From Spirochaetales bacterium (lineage in GTDB: Bacteria > Spirochaetota > Spirochaetia > Treponematales > UBA12059), in the NCBI GenBank assembly GCA_016926955.1, contig JAFGNN010000051.1, positions 1 through 59,638 on the forward strand: a stretch of DNA of 59,638 bases. The letters run 5' to 3'. Shown here piece after piece: positions 50,270 through 58,894 of this stretch; the first letter of the stretch is position 1; each line of letters opens with the position of its first letter. Below the pieces are notes generated by a model, which was not told the origin of the DNA, ran no database searches, and saw nothing but the letters and a program-made list of their open reading frames with translations. The position numbers and the translations under genes were made by a program.

Positions 50270-50440
50270 TCAGACGAAGTCGCTGGGGCGGCGCTCGACG
50301 CGCTTGCACTTCTCGCACTCGGCGGTGTTCTTGACCTTGCCATTCTCGAAGATGGTCTTCATCTTGACTTCGCCACCGCAGGGGCAATAGAAGCGATGGG
50401 TCGTGCTGCTGGTTCGTGAGTTCTTGCTTACGGCTGCCAT
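50270..50440 (-). CDS. 56-residue zinc-ribbon-like protein
   Basis: Opens MAAVSKNSRTSSTTHRFYC. Four cysteines are arranged as C-P-C (FYCPCGGEVKMK) and C-x2-C (AECEKCKRV), the layout of a small zinc ribbon; the ends are basic. It resembles small ribosome-associated proteins in size and charge but does not match bL33 or bL36 that I know. ATG at 50440 has GGAGGAG seven bases upstream. A promoter lies upstream and a hairpin downstream, so it is a single-gene unit. Confidence 0.82.
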   Translation of the reverse strand: MAAVSKNSRTSSTTHRFYCPCGGEVKMKTIFENGKVKNTAECEKCKRVERRPSDFV

Positions 50441-50478
50441 TGGATGCTCCTCCGGGCAAAATTCCCCGGTTGCGGCGA

Positions 50479-50507
50479 ACTTAACCCGGATGGGTTTCCC
50501 GTGTCAA
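50479..50507 (-). promoter_or_regulatory. Candidate promoter for the zinc-ribbon gene
   Basis: TTGACA (50502-50507, minus) is 17 bases from TTAAGT (50479-50484). The -10 box is weak but -35 and spacing are ideal, about 40 bases upstream of the ATG. Confidence 0.5.
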
Positions 50508-50613
50508 GACGCGGCACCCGGATGTACGGGTCGGTTCAAGGTCGCGATCCGATCCGCATCGTGGCCAATGCCGGCCGTGGGGGCCGTCATGGCGCTTCCC
50601 TCGCAAGCGCGGC

Positions 50614-50654
50614 TAAAAAAGTGCTCCCGGGGGAAAGGAGGAAACCCCGGGAGC
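50614..50654 (-). terminator. Rho-independent terminator after the ParB-fold gene
   Basis: GCTCCCGGGG (50623-50632) and CCCCGGGAGC (50645-50654) form a 10-bp stem; on the minus strand the sequence then reads ACTTTTTT. A second hairpin (CATGAAGGG/CCCTTCATG, about 50675-50705) sits between it and the stop at 50742. Confidence 0.85.
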
Positions 50655-50741
50655 GTGCCCACAGTAAGGAGGTTCATGAAGGGATCTCGTCGCCGACCCT
50701 TCATGAGATACAACAAGGGCGGGCGGGCGGGGTTACGCGGA

Positions 50742-51758
50742 TCAGGCGTTTTTTTCAGGCGGAACGGCGCCGGTTCCGCTCCGCTCCCCGGCGGCTTCCT
50801 TCGTCCCGGCCGCGGCATCAAGACCGGGGTTCCCGTCAGGGGGGCTGTTCCGGTCAAGGCGCAGCGCGGCCCTCACGAAGGCGATGAAGCGGTCGCCCAG
50901 GCCGCGGCCGTAGCGCTCCGAGTAGTCCCGCACCGCCGCCTCCACCGGATAGGAAAGGCCGAACTTGCGCTTCAGGCTGTCCCAGTGGCGGACTATGTAG
51001 ACGTAGAGGTCGCTCGTGGTCCGACCCGGAAAGCGCGCAAGGATGCGCGCTTCGTCGCAGATGCGCGCGATGGGACGGTAGACCTCCCCGTACCACGAGC
51101 GGAGGGCCTCGTCGAAGGAAATCTCGCCGCTCGTCCCCTGGTTGATGTAGTACTTGTGGACGAGGATGTGCTCGAGCACCAGATCGTATTGTCCCGGGCC
51201 GGTGAAGTCGAGCGACCGGTCTCCGGTCAGCTCGCCGAAGCGGGTTTTATCGTAGAAGTTGCGCTTTTCCCAGCCGACGACCTCGCGCCGGAGTTCGTCG
51301 AGGGTCATGTCGGGCCGCAGCCTGACCTCGGACGCCAGCGACACGACCTCTGCGTCGATTACCTCGACCCCCTTGAGCCGGGCGACGGAAACCCGATGGT
51401 TGCCGTCGCGGACGAAATAGGCCCCGCCTACCTCGTAGAGCTGGATTGGCGGCAGGACCACGTCGCGGAGGTGGGCCACGTCGACTCGGACCCAGCGCGG
51501 CCTCAGGTGGTTCGCCTTCGGCATGAAGGTGCGGTCAAAATCGCGGTACCGGCCCTCGGATCCGACGATCAGCGAAAGCGGGACGGCCTTCATGCCGCGG
51601 TAGACTTCGCCGGCGGGCTTGAGTATCTCGCGGACATCGTCCAGCGCCAGCAGTTCCCGGCTTCCCGGATTGAGGAAGGCTTGCATGCGGGCGAGGGTTT
51701 GGCGCACCCGCGCCCGGTCGAAATCGTCCTCGGCCCGTTGCGCCGCGAAATCGCTCAT
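50742..51758 (-). CDS. ParB/sulfiredoxin-fold-like protein
   Basis: 338 residues. A central ParB-N-type motif is visible: PPIQLYEVGGAYFVRDGNHR followed by VSVARLKG, the DGNHRV signature of ParB/Srx folds. The remaining helical regions and the Pro/Ala-rich tail are not recognisable, and no partitioning partner ParA is nearby. Possible DNA/nucleotide-binding regulator; function unproven. Last gene of the TPR-phosphoesterase-ParB run, overlapping the phosphoesterase stop by 4 bp, with a terminator downstream. Confidence 0.8.
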   Translation of the reverse strand: MSDFAAQRAEDDFDRARVRQTLARMQAFLNPGSRELLALDDVREILKPAGEVYRGMKAVPLSLIVGSEGRYRDFDRTFMPKANHLRPRWVRVDVAHLRDVVLPPIQLYEVGGAYFVRDGNHRVSVARLKGVEVIDAEVVSLASEVRLRPDMTLDELRREVVGWEKRNFYDKTRFGELTGDRSLDFTGPGQYDLVLEHILVHKYYINQGTSGEISFDEALRSWYGEVYRPIARICDEARILARFPGRTTSDLYVYIVRHWDSLKRKFGLSYPVEAAVRDYSERYGRGLGDRFIAFVRAALRLDRNSPPDGNPGLDAAAGTKEAAGERSGTGAVPPEKNA

Positions 51759-52435
51759 CGGTCCAGGTCCTCCGTGTCGACGATGCAGTGCCCGAAGGCG
51801 TTGACGACCGTGGTGTCCCGGTAGCTGGAAACGCGCACGTCGTTCATGTCGTAGAGATGCACGTGCCCGTGGACCAGGTAGCGCGGCTTGAAGGTCCGCA
51901 TCAGCCACAGGAAGACCCGGAAGCCCCGATGGCAGGGGTCGTGCCGGTCGTGGATGCCGGAAGGCGGGGCGTGCGTCAGGATCACGTCCGCCGCCCGCCC
52001 GTGGAAGACGCGGTTCCAGAGCAGGGCCGGGACGAGTGAGAGCGCTTTCATCGTCATCTGGGCTTCGGTGTACTGGTTGAGGCCCTTGTTGTAGCGCATG
52101 GAACCGCCGAGACCCGCCACGATGAGTCCGCCGTCGCGCCGGCTCCGGAAGCCGACGTAGGTGGCGCCATGCGCCCGGTCGCGTTCGCGGGACTCGAACG
52201 TGCCCCTTTGCCTGACCTTGTCGTCGAAGCCGGGCCGATACAGCGAAAGCTCGGCCAGGTTATGGTTGCCGAACACGAAGAAGAGCGGCTTGTTCAGGCA
52301 GCTCGCGATGAACGAGAGGTATTCCATGGGCAGGTCGCCCGCGGAGAGCACGGCGTCGACGTCCTTAAAGCGCTCGCGGATCGAGGTCGAATAGACGAGC
52401 GGATCGACTTGGTCCGAAACGCAGAGCAGCCTCAT
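51755..52435 (-). CDS. Calcineurin-like metallophosphoesterase
   Basis: 226 residues. The metal motifs are mostly visible: LLCVSDQVDP near the start (Asp-x-Val rather than Asp-x-His), VLSAGDLPMEY, FVFGNHN (the GNH[D/N] motif), ILTHAPPSGIHD and LVHGHVHLYD. Substrate unknown; related small enzymes cleave phosphodiesters or phosphomonoesters. The first metal site lacks the usual His. Overlaps both neighbours by 4 bp. Confidence 0.9.
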   Translation of the reverse strand: MRLLCVSDQVDPLVYSTSIRERFKDVDAVLSAGDLPMEYLSFIASCLNKPLFFVFGNHNLAELSLYRPGFDDKVRQRGTFESRERDRAHGATYVGFRSRRDGGLIVAGLGGSMRYNKGLNQYTEAQMTMKALSLVPALLWNRVFHGRAADVILTHAPPSGIHDRHDPCHRGFRVFLWLMRTFKPRYLVHGHVHLYDMNDVRVSSYRDTTVVNAFGHCIVDTEDLDR

Positions 52436-53814
52436 CGCCTTCGGGCCTGGGGCAACTCGACCTGGTCGAGCAGCAGCTGCAGCTGCTCTTTGCCTATGAG
52501 CTCCACGGCGCGGTTCTCGGCGAACTCGAGGGCCGTCCGCGTGAAGCCCGAGCTGGTTATGACGACGCCGCGCACGATGTTGAGCTTCTTCATCTGGTCG
52601 AGCAGGGCCCGCACAGAGGTTTCGTCGAGCACCTCGGAGACGCGGAGGAAGCGGAAGAGGCGGGGCATCTTCTTGGTTCCGAGCCACTTCTCGGAATCGT
52701 TCTCAACGGTGATGAAGTCCACGCCGTTCGGCGTCTCGGCCGTGTCGCGGATGGACATGCTCATGGCCTGCATGGCGATGGTCTTGCAGAGCTCGGTGAA
52801 CTCGTCGCGGCTGCAGGTGACGTATTCCTTCATCCTGTCGTCGGCGCGGTACTCCTGGTATTGGGAAAGCTTTTCGGCGACGTCGCGGAACTGGGGCTTG
52901 CGCGCGTAGATCTTCTCCCACTGGTCGATGGCGCGGTCCAGGTTCCGGGTTTTCTCGTAGCACATCGCGAGGAAGTAGCGGCCGTAAAGGGCTTCGCTGG
53001 AACCCTCGTCCTTGATGCCCTTGACCGCCCGCTCGAGCTCCACGACGGCCTTGTCGAAGGCTCCCATCGACATGTAGCATCCGCCGCGCTCCACCAGTGC
53101 CTTGGTCTTGAGGGTGGGGCTTTTCTGGGCGCGCTCGAGCACGAGCAGGGCGGCGGTGTAGTCGTTGGACTCCTTGAGGAGCTTGCCGAGGTAGTAGTAG
53201 GCATCGTAGTTGGTCTGGTCGTACTTGATGGCCAGATCGAGCTCCGAGCGCGCTTCAACCGGGTGCTTGGTGCGGTACAGGATGTAACCGAGGGCGTAGT
53301 GGGCCTCGCCCGAGCGCGGGTCGAGTTCCAGGGCCTTCCTGAGGTAGCCCACCGCCACGTCCGTCTTGCCGCGCTCGTCGAAGAGCCTGCCGCAGGCCAG
53401 GAAGTGCTTCGATTCGGATGGCTCGAGCTTGGTCAGGAGGATGTACTCGGTCAGCGCCTCTTCCGTCTGGCCGAAGCGGGCGTAGAGCCCCGCCAGGGCG
53501 GCGCGGAATTTGGCCTCGGGAAGGTCCGGGCCGTAGGCGCCGATCTGCTCGGCGGCCTTGAACTCCATGAGGGCGAGCTCGGGCTTGTTCTCCGCCAGAT
53601 ACACCAGCCCCATCGCGTAGCGAGCGGGGCCGTTGCGGGCGTCCCGCTGGATGAGCGCCTTGGCCGCACGGGCGGCGGCCGGCACGCGATCCTGCTTCAG
53701 GAGCTCCTGGACCGCCGCGAGTTGCTTCGGCGCTATGACGGCCCTGACGACGAAGATGGTCAGGATGCCGAGACCTACGCCGAGAATGATGATGAGGAGT
53801 ACTACGAACGACAT
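52432..53814 (-). CDS. Membrane-anchored TPR protein with degenerate Mrr-like C-terminus
   Basis: 460 residues. N-terminal membrane helix (VVLLIIILGVGLGILTIFVV, about 3-22), about eight TPR motifs (for example SGEAHYALGYILYRTKHPVE), then from ~330 a restriction-endonuclease-like fold: GVDFITVEND and VVITSSGFTRTALEFAEN. The Asp of the Mrr active site is kept, but the Q-x-K strand reads FRFLRVSE, so nuclease activity is unlikely. First gene of a three-gene run with 4-bp overlaps. Possibly an envelope scaffold. Confidence 0.85.
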   Translation of the reverse strand: MSFVVLLIIILGVGLGILTIFVVRAVIAPKQLAAVQELLKQDRVPAAARAAKALIQRDARNGPARYAMGLVYLAENKPELALMEFKAAEQIGAYGPDLPEAKFRAALAGLYARFGQTEEALTEYILLTKLEPSESKHFLACGRLFDERGKTDVAVGYLRKALELDPRSGEAHYALGYILYRTKHPVEARSELDLAIKYDQTNYDAYYYLGKLLKESNDYTAALLVLERAQKSPTLKTKALVERGGCYMSMGAFDKAVVELERAVKGIKDEGSSEALYGRYFLAMCYEKTRNLDRAIDQWEKIYARKPQFRDVAEKLSQYQEYRADDRMKEYVTCSRDEFTELCKTIAMQAMSMSIRDTAETPNGVDFITVENDSEKWLGTKKMPRLFRFLRVSEVLDETSVRALLDQMKKLNIVRGVVITSSGFTRTALEFAENRAVELIGKEQLQLLLDQVELPQARRR

Positions 53815-53873
53815 CGGCTTTCCTGCATGGCGCGTTGTCCTGTTCGGGCCTGATTCGGACCGAGGCCCCGTGG

Positions 53874-53885
53874 TATAGTACTATA
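53874..53885. promoter_or_regulatory. Palindromic TATAGTACTATA shared by divergent TPR genes
   Basis: This 12-bp perfect palindrome contains a TATAGT -10-like hexamer on each strand, 45-60 bases from both divergent starts (53814 minus, 53930 plus). A further TATAGT follows at 53882-53887. No well-spaced -35 is evident on either side. Confidence 0.45.
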
Positions 53886-53929
53886 GTCGTAGAGTAGCCG
53901 GAATACGATATCTTTTCGAGGGGGAGCGA

Positions 53930-54682
53930 GTGGACATTTGGCTCGGGAAGTCGCGGGGAGGCTCCGGTCCGCGCCACGCGTTGGTCGCGGCGCTTCTCTG
54001 CCTGGCCTTGCCCGCCACGACGCTCTCCCAGACCGGCGCCGCGAGCCCCGCGTCGGAGGGCAAGCGGCTCTTCCTCGAGAACAAGCCCTCGGAAGCCGCG
54101 CCCCTGCTCGCCAGGGCGGTGTCGGCGGATCCCGCCGACGAGGACGCCAGGCTCTGGCTCGGCATCGCCTACCAGCAACTCGGCCGCTACGACGACGCCA
54201 TCGCGACCTTCCGGGCCGGCGCCGCGCGTCCCGGGGCGCGCCGGCACGTGTTCCTCTTCAACATGGGAAATTGCTACGCCGCCCAGGGCAAGATGGTCTT
54301 CGCGGAAGAGGTCTACGGCCAGGCCATCGAGGCGCGGCCGGACTTCGCCCCGGCCTTCCTGAACAGGGCGAACGCCCGCATGAAACTCGAATCGCTCGGA
54401 ACGGCAGCGGAGGACTACCGCGCCTACCTCGGGCTCGATCCGGCTTCTCCGCAGGCGGACGAGATACGGCGACTCCTCGACCTGATAGCCCGTGACCTGG
54501 CCTCGGCCGAGGAGCTGAAGGCGCTCGAGGAGGCCCAGCGGCTCGCCGAGGAGGCCGCGCGGCAAGCCCTGCTCGAGGAGGTGGCGCGCGCCCTGCTCGA
54601 ATCCGCGCAGGACACGACGAACATCACCGCGGGCGGCGAGGACGTGCAGGATTACGAGGACGACCTCGAGCTGGACGACTGA
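53930..54682 (+). CDS. Exported TPR protein
   Basis: 250 residues with a signal-like N-terminus (HALVAALLCLALPATTLSQ) and a predicted mature start near 35. Three to four TPR units (DARLWLGIAYQQLGRYDDAI, VFLFNMGNCYAAQGKMVFAE) at about 60-190, a Glu/Ala-rich coiled region and an acidic end. Likely periplasmic protein-interaction scaffold; periplasmic TPR proteins are frequent in treponemes. GTG start at 53930 with GGGGGAG upstream. 46 bp before the next TPR gene. Confidence 0.85.
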   Translation: MDIWLGKSRGGSGPRHALVAALLCLALPATTLSQTGAASPASEGKRLFLENKPSEAAPLLARAVSADPADEDARLWLGIAYQQLGRYDDAIATFRAGAARPGARRHVFLFNMGNCYAAQGKMVFAEEVYGQAIEARPDFAPAFLNRANARMKLESLGTAAEDYRAYLGLDPASPQADEIRRLLDLIARDLASAEELKALEEAQRLAEEAARQALLEEVARALLESAQDTTNITAGGEDVQDYEDDLELDD

Positions 54683-54728
54683 AAGGCACGGGGCGGAAGA
54701 CCCCGAACGAACGATTCCCGGAGCGAAC

Positions 54729-56720
54729 ATGGCTGTCGACAAAAGGAAATGGGTCCCGATCGCGATCGCGGCGGGCATCGTGCTTCTCCTCTCGATCGGA
54801 GCCGCCCTCATGCTTGGCGGCGGCCAGCAGCGCGAACGCGCCAACACCCTGGCTCTGGCCCGGCAGTATCTTGAGGACGGCGACTACGGGCGGGCCCTCG
54901 ACCTGCTCGACCGCCTGCTCATCAAGGATTCCGGCGACGAGGAAGCCCGCGCCCTCCGCGAGCTGGTCGTTGCCGCGCGCAAGGCCGCCGAGGAAGGCGA
55001 CGAGGACGCGCTGGCGCGCATCCTGGCGCAGCTCGGAGACTCGCTGTCGCGCCCGCCGACCGTCGTGGTGGCCCCCCAGCCGACTGGCCCGACGCAGGGT
55101 CCGGAGCCGTCCGGGGCGTCGTCGCCGCCTGACGGAGGGACCACGGGGGTTCCGGCCGGCGCTTCGGACGCGGATGCCACCAAGGCGGAGGAGGAGGCTC
55201 GCCGCAAGGCCGAGGCCGAGGCGGCCGCCGCCCGCGCCAAGGCGGAGGCCGACGCGCTCGCCGCGCGCAGCGCCGAGAGCCGGGCCTACTCGCTCGCGGC
55301 CACCCGCGCCGTCGAGGAAGGGCGCAAGTTGCTCGAAACCGGCGACGACGCGGGCGCTTCCTCCAGGTTCTCCGATGCCAGGGAGGCGGCCGCCAAGGTC
55401 GGCGAGAAGCGCTTTTCGAGCGACATCCTGACCGACACGGCGGAGGCCTGGCTCGACCGCTACGAGGACGTGAAGGGAACTCCGGCTGCCGCCGACATCT
55501 CGCGGAACGTGCAAAAGGCAGCGCAGGACGCCATCGCGGCGGACGGAACCAACGCCCGCCCCCACGGCACGCTCGGCGACATCTATTCCGACACGAAGCT
55601 CTACGACCAGGCGGCCACGAGCTACAAGGAAGCCGCCCGGCTCGATCCGTCCAACTGGTCCTACGTGTACGAGCTCGGCAAGGCCTATTACGGCGCGCGG
55701 AAGTTCGACGACGCCCGTTCCGCCTTCGAAGCGGTCACCGGAAAGCTCAACAAGACCTACGAGCCGGCCCACTACAACCTCGGGCTCACCTATCTCCAGC
55801 TGAAGTCGACGGACAAGGCCCTGGCCAGCTTCCGCGAAGCGGCCCGCCTCAAGCCCGACTACGTGAGCGCCTGGGTGCAGATCGGCCGCGCGCTTTCCGC
55901 GCGCAACGACGCGAAGGGCGCCATCGACGCGCTGCTCAGGGCCCTTTCCTTCGAACCGGAAAACGTCACGGCGCTCCGCGAGCTCGGCTCGGCCTATTCC
56001 AAGGCCGGGCAGAACGCCGAGGCCGAGCGCTCCTTCGAGTCGGCCCTCGCGCTGAACGACGACGCCCTGACCAACTTCAACGTCGCGAACGTGGAGCTCG
56101 CCCTGGGCAAGAACGCGGAAGCACGCGACCATGCCGCGCGGGCGGTCGCGCTGGCTCCGAGCTCTGCGAGCTACCATTATGTGCTCGCTTACGCGAAGGA
56201 TCTCGGCGGCGACGACGACGGCGCCATACTCGGCTACCAGAAGGCCGCGAGCCTCGACGCCAAATACCTGGCTCCGCGGATCAACCTCGGCGCCATCTAC
56301 CTCGAAGCCGATCTCGTGGACAAGGCCATGACGGTGTTGCTCGAAGCCTACAACATCGACCAGAAGAGCTTCGAGGCGAACAACAACCTGGGCAACGTAT
56401 ACGGTCGCAAGGAAATCTGGGACCGCTCGGTGTTCCACTACGAACTCGCGAAGGCGCTGGCCCCCAAGGACGCGACGGTCCGGCTCAACCTGGCTCGCGC
56501 CTACGTTTCCTGGGCCAAGCTGGCGGAAGCCCGCAAGGCCTATGAGGATCTTGTGAAGCTCGCGCCGGGGGAACCCTGGGAAGCCCGGCACGAGCTCGGC
56601 ACGGTGCTGATCCAGCTCGGGGAGAAGGCGGCGGCCAAGGCCGTCCTGGAGGAGCTTCTCGCCAAGAACCCCGGCTACGCGAAGGCGGCCGAGGTGAGAA
56701 CCGCTCTCTCGGGCTTGTGA
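54729..56720 (+). CDS. Large membrane-anchored TPR protein
   Basis: 663 residues. One N-terminal membrane helix (WVPIAIAAGIVLLLSIGAALM), a first TPR pair, a Pro/Gly/Ser-rich linker (~115-150), an Ala/Glu/Arg coiled coil (~155-195) and then about ten TPRs to the C-terminus (HYNLGLTYLQLKSTDKALAS, ALRELGSAYSKAGQNAEAER). The bulk is probably periplasmic. Treponemes have similar long TPR proteins (for example TP0095 in T. pallidum, from memory). Probable scaffold partner of the upstream TPR protein. Confidence 0.86.
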   Translation: MAVDKRKWVPIAIAAGIVLLLSIGAALMLGGGQQRERANTLALARQYLEDGDYGRALDLLDRLLIKDSGDEEARALRELVVAARKAAEEGDEDALARILAQLGDSLSRPPTVVVAPQPTGPTQGPEPSGASSPPDGGTTGVPAGASDADATKAEEEARRKAEAEAAAARAKAEADALAARSAESRAYSLAATRAVEEGRKLLETGDDAGASSRFSDAREAAAKVGEKRFSSDILTDTAEAWLDRYEDVKGTPAAADISRNVQKAAQDAIAADGTNARPHGTLGDIYSDTKLYDQAATSYKEAARLDPSNWSYVYELGKAYYGARKFDDARSAFEAVTGKLNKTYEPAHYNLGLTYLQLKSTDKALASFREAARLKPDYVSAWVQIGRALSARNDAKGAIDALLRALSFEPENVTALRELGSAYSKAGQNAEAERSFESALALNDDALTNFNVANVELALGKNAEARDHAARAVALAPSSASYHYVLAYAKDLGGDDDGAILGYQKAASLDAKYLAPRINLGAIYLEADLVDKAMTVLLEAYNIDQKSFEANNNLGNVYGRKEIWDRSVFHYELAKALAPKDATVRLNLARAYVSWAKLAEARKAYEDLVKLAPGEPWEARHELGTVLIQLGEKAAAKAVLEELLAKNPGYAKAAEVRTALSGL

Positions 56721-56773
56721 CGGTGGCGCCTCGGGCATTGCGCCGGCGGGGCGGACACGAGCCCGGTCGCGCG

Positions 56774-58606
56774 CTAGACGAGGCGCTCGACCAGGCGGAA
56801 CAGGTCTTCCTTGCGGAAGCGCGCCGCTACGGGGCGGCCGTGCGGGCAACGCGGCACGGGCAGGGCCAGGGCGAGCGCGATGAGTTCGCGGGCGGCCGCA
56901 GGGTCTAGTTCGTCGCCGTCCTTGACGGCGGCGCGGCAGGCCGTCGTGGCGCGGGCCTCGCGGCCGATCTGCCGCGGGTCGGGGCGACGTCCGAGCAGCT
57001 CGAGAAGCGAGGCGGCGTCGGCCGAAGCGAGGCCCGCGGGCAGCGCCGTGAGCAGCCAGGTACCGCCCTCCTTCGCGACACGCCAGCCGGCCGCGCCGAG
57101 CTCGGCTGCGACCTCGGACAGGTAGGCGTCCTCGGCCTCGTCTGACACCGGCAACTCGAACGGCACGAGCAACTCCTGGACGACGGGCGGCTCCGCCTCG
57201 AGCCGGTCGAAGAGGACGCGCTCGTGGGCGGCGTGCTGGTCGAGGAGCCAGAGCTCGCCGTCGAGCTCGAAGGCCAGGAAGACTCCGAGCGCCCGGCCTA
57301 TGTACCTGAAGGGGGGCGGATCGCCGTCCCCACGCCCGTCCCCGTCGCTCGGAGCTCCCTCCGTGGAGCCTTCCGTCCCGGCCGATCCGGCGGCGCCGTA
57401 GGCGGCCTCGCGCTTTTCGCGCACAAAATCCGCGAGCCTGTCCCAGGAAGCGCGCTCGCCTGGCGCAGGCGCGGGGCGGAAGAAAGCGGCGGGTCCGGCG
57501 GCGTCACGGGAAGGCCCCGCGCGGCCGGCGGCGGCGAAGGCGTCGAAGCCCGGCTGGAGGGCGCCGGGCGCCCGGGCGGCCGTTCCGGGCGCGAATGCGG
57601 CCCGTCCCGGCTCGAGGCCGGAACGAAGGCGGTCCTGGACGGCGCGCACCACGGCGCGGCGCACGGAGTCGAGGTCGCGGAAGCGCGCCTCGCGCTTGGC
57701 AGGGTGGATGTTGAAGTCGACGAGGGCCGGATCGATGTCGAGGAGCAGCGCCGCGAAGGGGTGGGCGCCGCCCGGAAGGAAGCCCTCGAAAGCCCAGTCG
57801 AGCGCCTGGACGAGGCCGTACTCCTGGATGCGACGCCGGTTCGCGAAGACCGCCATGGCGCGACGGTCGTTGCGCCAGCGCGTCGGTCCCGCCGTCACCA
57901 CGCGGCCGGAGAAGCCCGAACCAGAAAAGACAAGATCCTCGAAAAGCGAGGGTTCCTCGCCCGCGGCGAGGCAGGCGACGACGCGCTCCACCCGCGTGGC
58001 GGGCGGCAGCCGCAGCGCAAGGCGGCCGTCGACAAGGTAGCGGAAACCGAGCTCGTGGAAGGGAAGGGCCTTGTCGAGGAGCACCTGGCGGCAGAGCGCG
58101 GCCTCGCTGGCCGGACGTTTCATGAAGCGGCGGCGCGCCGGCAGCTCCGCGAACAGGTCCGCCGCCTCCACCACGGTGCCGCGCCGCGCGGCGAAGGGCT
58201 CGACGACGGGTTCGCGGTCAGGCCCGGCGGACAGGCGGTTGCCGCCCGAGCCCTCGACGGCGCTGGCGACGGTAAGACGCGAGACGGCGGCAATGGAGCC
58301 GAGCGCCTCGCCGCGGAAGCCGAGCGTGGAGAGCGTCTCGAGATCGTCGATGGAAAAGAGCTTGCTCGTGGCGTGGGGCTGGGTACAGGCGGCGAGGTCG
58401 GGGCCGTTCATGCCCGAGCCGTCGTCGGCGACCCGTATCCGCTCGAGGCCGCCGCCCTCGAGCTCCACGCTGATTTCCCGGGCGCCCGAGTCGATGGCGT
58501 TGTCCAGGAGCTCGCGGACCACGGCGGCGGGACGGTCGACGACCTCGCCCGCGGCTATCTTGCGGGCAGTCTCGGGCGGCAGGATGCGGATGCGCGCTTC
58601 GCTCAT
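56774..58606 (-). CDS. mutL: DNA mismatch repair protein MutL
   Basis: 610 residues. GHKL ATPase domain: ILPPETARKIAAGEVVDRPA, ELLDNAIDSGA, DDGSGM, HATSKL, TLGFRGEALGSI. A disordered Pro/Ala/Gly linker (~340-430) leads to the dimerisation/endonuclease domain with DQHAAHERVLFDR, TTACRAAVK and the zinc-site CPHGRP. In nicking MutLs the first motif is DQHA-x2-E-x4-E; here the last position is Asp. Spirochetes have no MutH, so intrinsic nicking is expected. Start ATG at 58606; mutS is not in the window. Confidence 0.95.
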   Translation of the reverse strand: MSEARIRILPPETARKIAAGEVVDRPAAVVRELLDNAIDSGAREISVELEGGGLERIRVADDGSGMNGPDLAACTQPHATSKLFSIDDLETLSTLGFRGEALGSIAAVSRLTVASAVEGSGGNRLSAGPDREPVVEPFAARRGTVVEAADLFAELPARRRFMKRPASEAALCRQVLLDKALPFHELGFRYLVDGRLALRLPPATRVERVVACLAAGEEPSLFEDLVFSGSGFSGRVVTAGPTRWRNDRRAMAVFANRRRIQEYGLVQALDWAFEGFLPGGAHPFAALLLDIDPALVDFNIHPAKREARFRDLDSVRRAVVRAVQDRLRSGLEPGRAAFAPGTAARAPGALQPGFDAFAAAGRAGPSRDAAGPAAFFRPAPAPGERASWDRLADFVREKREAAYGAAGSAGTEGSTEGAPSDGDGRGDGDPPPFRYIGRALGVFLAFELDGELWLLDQHAAHERVLFDRLEAEPPVVQELLVPFELPVSDEAEDAYLSEVAAELGAAGWRVAKEGGTWLLTALPAGLASADAASLLELLGRRPDPRQIGREARATTACRAAVKDGDELDPAAARELIALALALPVPRCPHGRPVAARFRKEDLFRLVERLV

Positions 58607-58848
58607 GCGGCCAAGATAGCGCGGCGGGCGCCCGGGCGGGAAGGGTTTCCGCGCACGGCGCGAGGTTCCGGAGGGGGACGGGAAAGCCGGTAGGGAAGGC
58701 GCGATGGCGCGATGCGCCATCGCGGCAACGGACGTCATGCGACGAACGTCATGCGACGTTCGTCGATTCCCCCATGCCTTCGCGGCGACCCAGGTCGCGC
58801 GCCGTTCGTCGATCTCCCGGCGCCGTCTTTCATGACTCGGAGGAATAA
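58607..58848. other. Repeat-rich gap upstream of mutL
   Basis: No gene. Contains two hairpins: GCGATGGCGC/GCGCCATCGC (about 58701-58723) and ACGAACGTC/GACGTTCGT (about 58742-58763). The short word GACGTCATGCGACG and the word CGTTCGTCGAT each recur within 80 bp, which looks like local duplication. The mutL promoter was not identified. Confidence 0.5.
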
Positions 58849-58876
58849 GGAAGGGCCCCCTTTCGGGGGCCCTTCC
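58849..58876. terminator. 12-bp stem terminator after the outer-membrane protein gene
   Basis: GGAAGGGCCCCC (58849-58860) and GGGGGCCCTTCC (58865-58876) pair perfectly around TTTC. On the minus strand it follows the stop at 58895 and is followed by TTATTCC, a weak U-tract. Confidence 0.7.
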
Positions 58877-58894
58877 GGTTCGCGGAAACAAGGA

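Noticed and set aside
50742..53814. Classic restriction or anti-phage island
   Set aside because: The Mrr-like domain lacks its catalytic Q-x-K, there is no methyltransferase, integrase or other defence gene, and base composition matches the surroundings.
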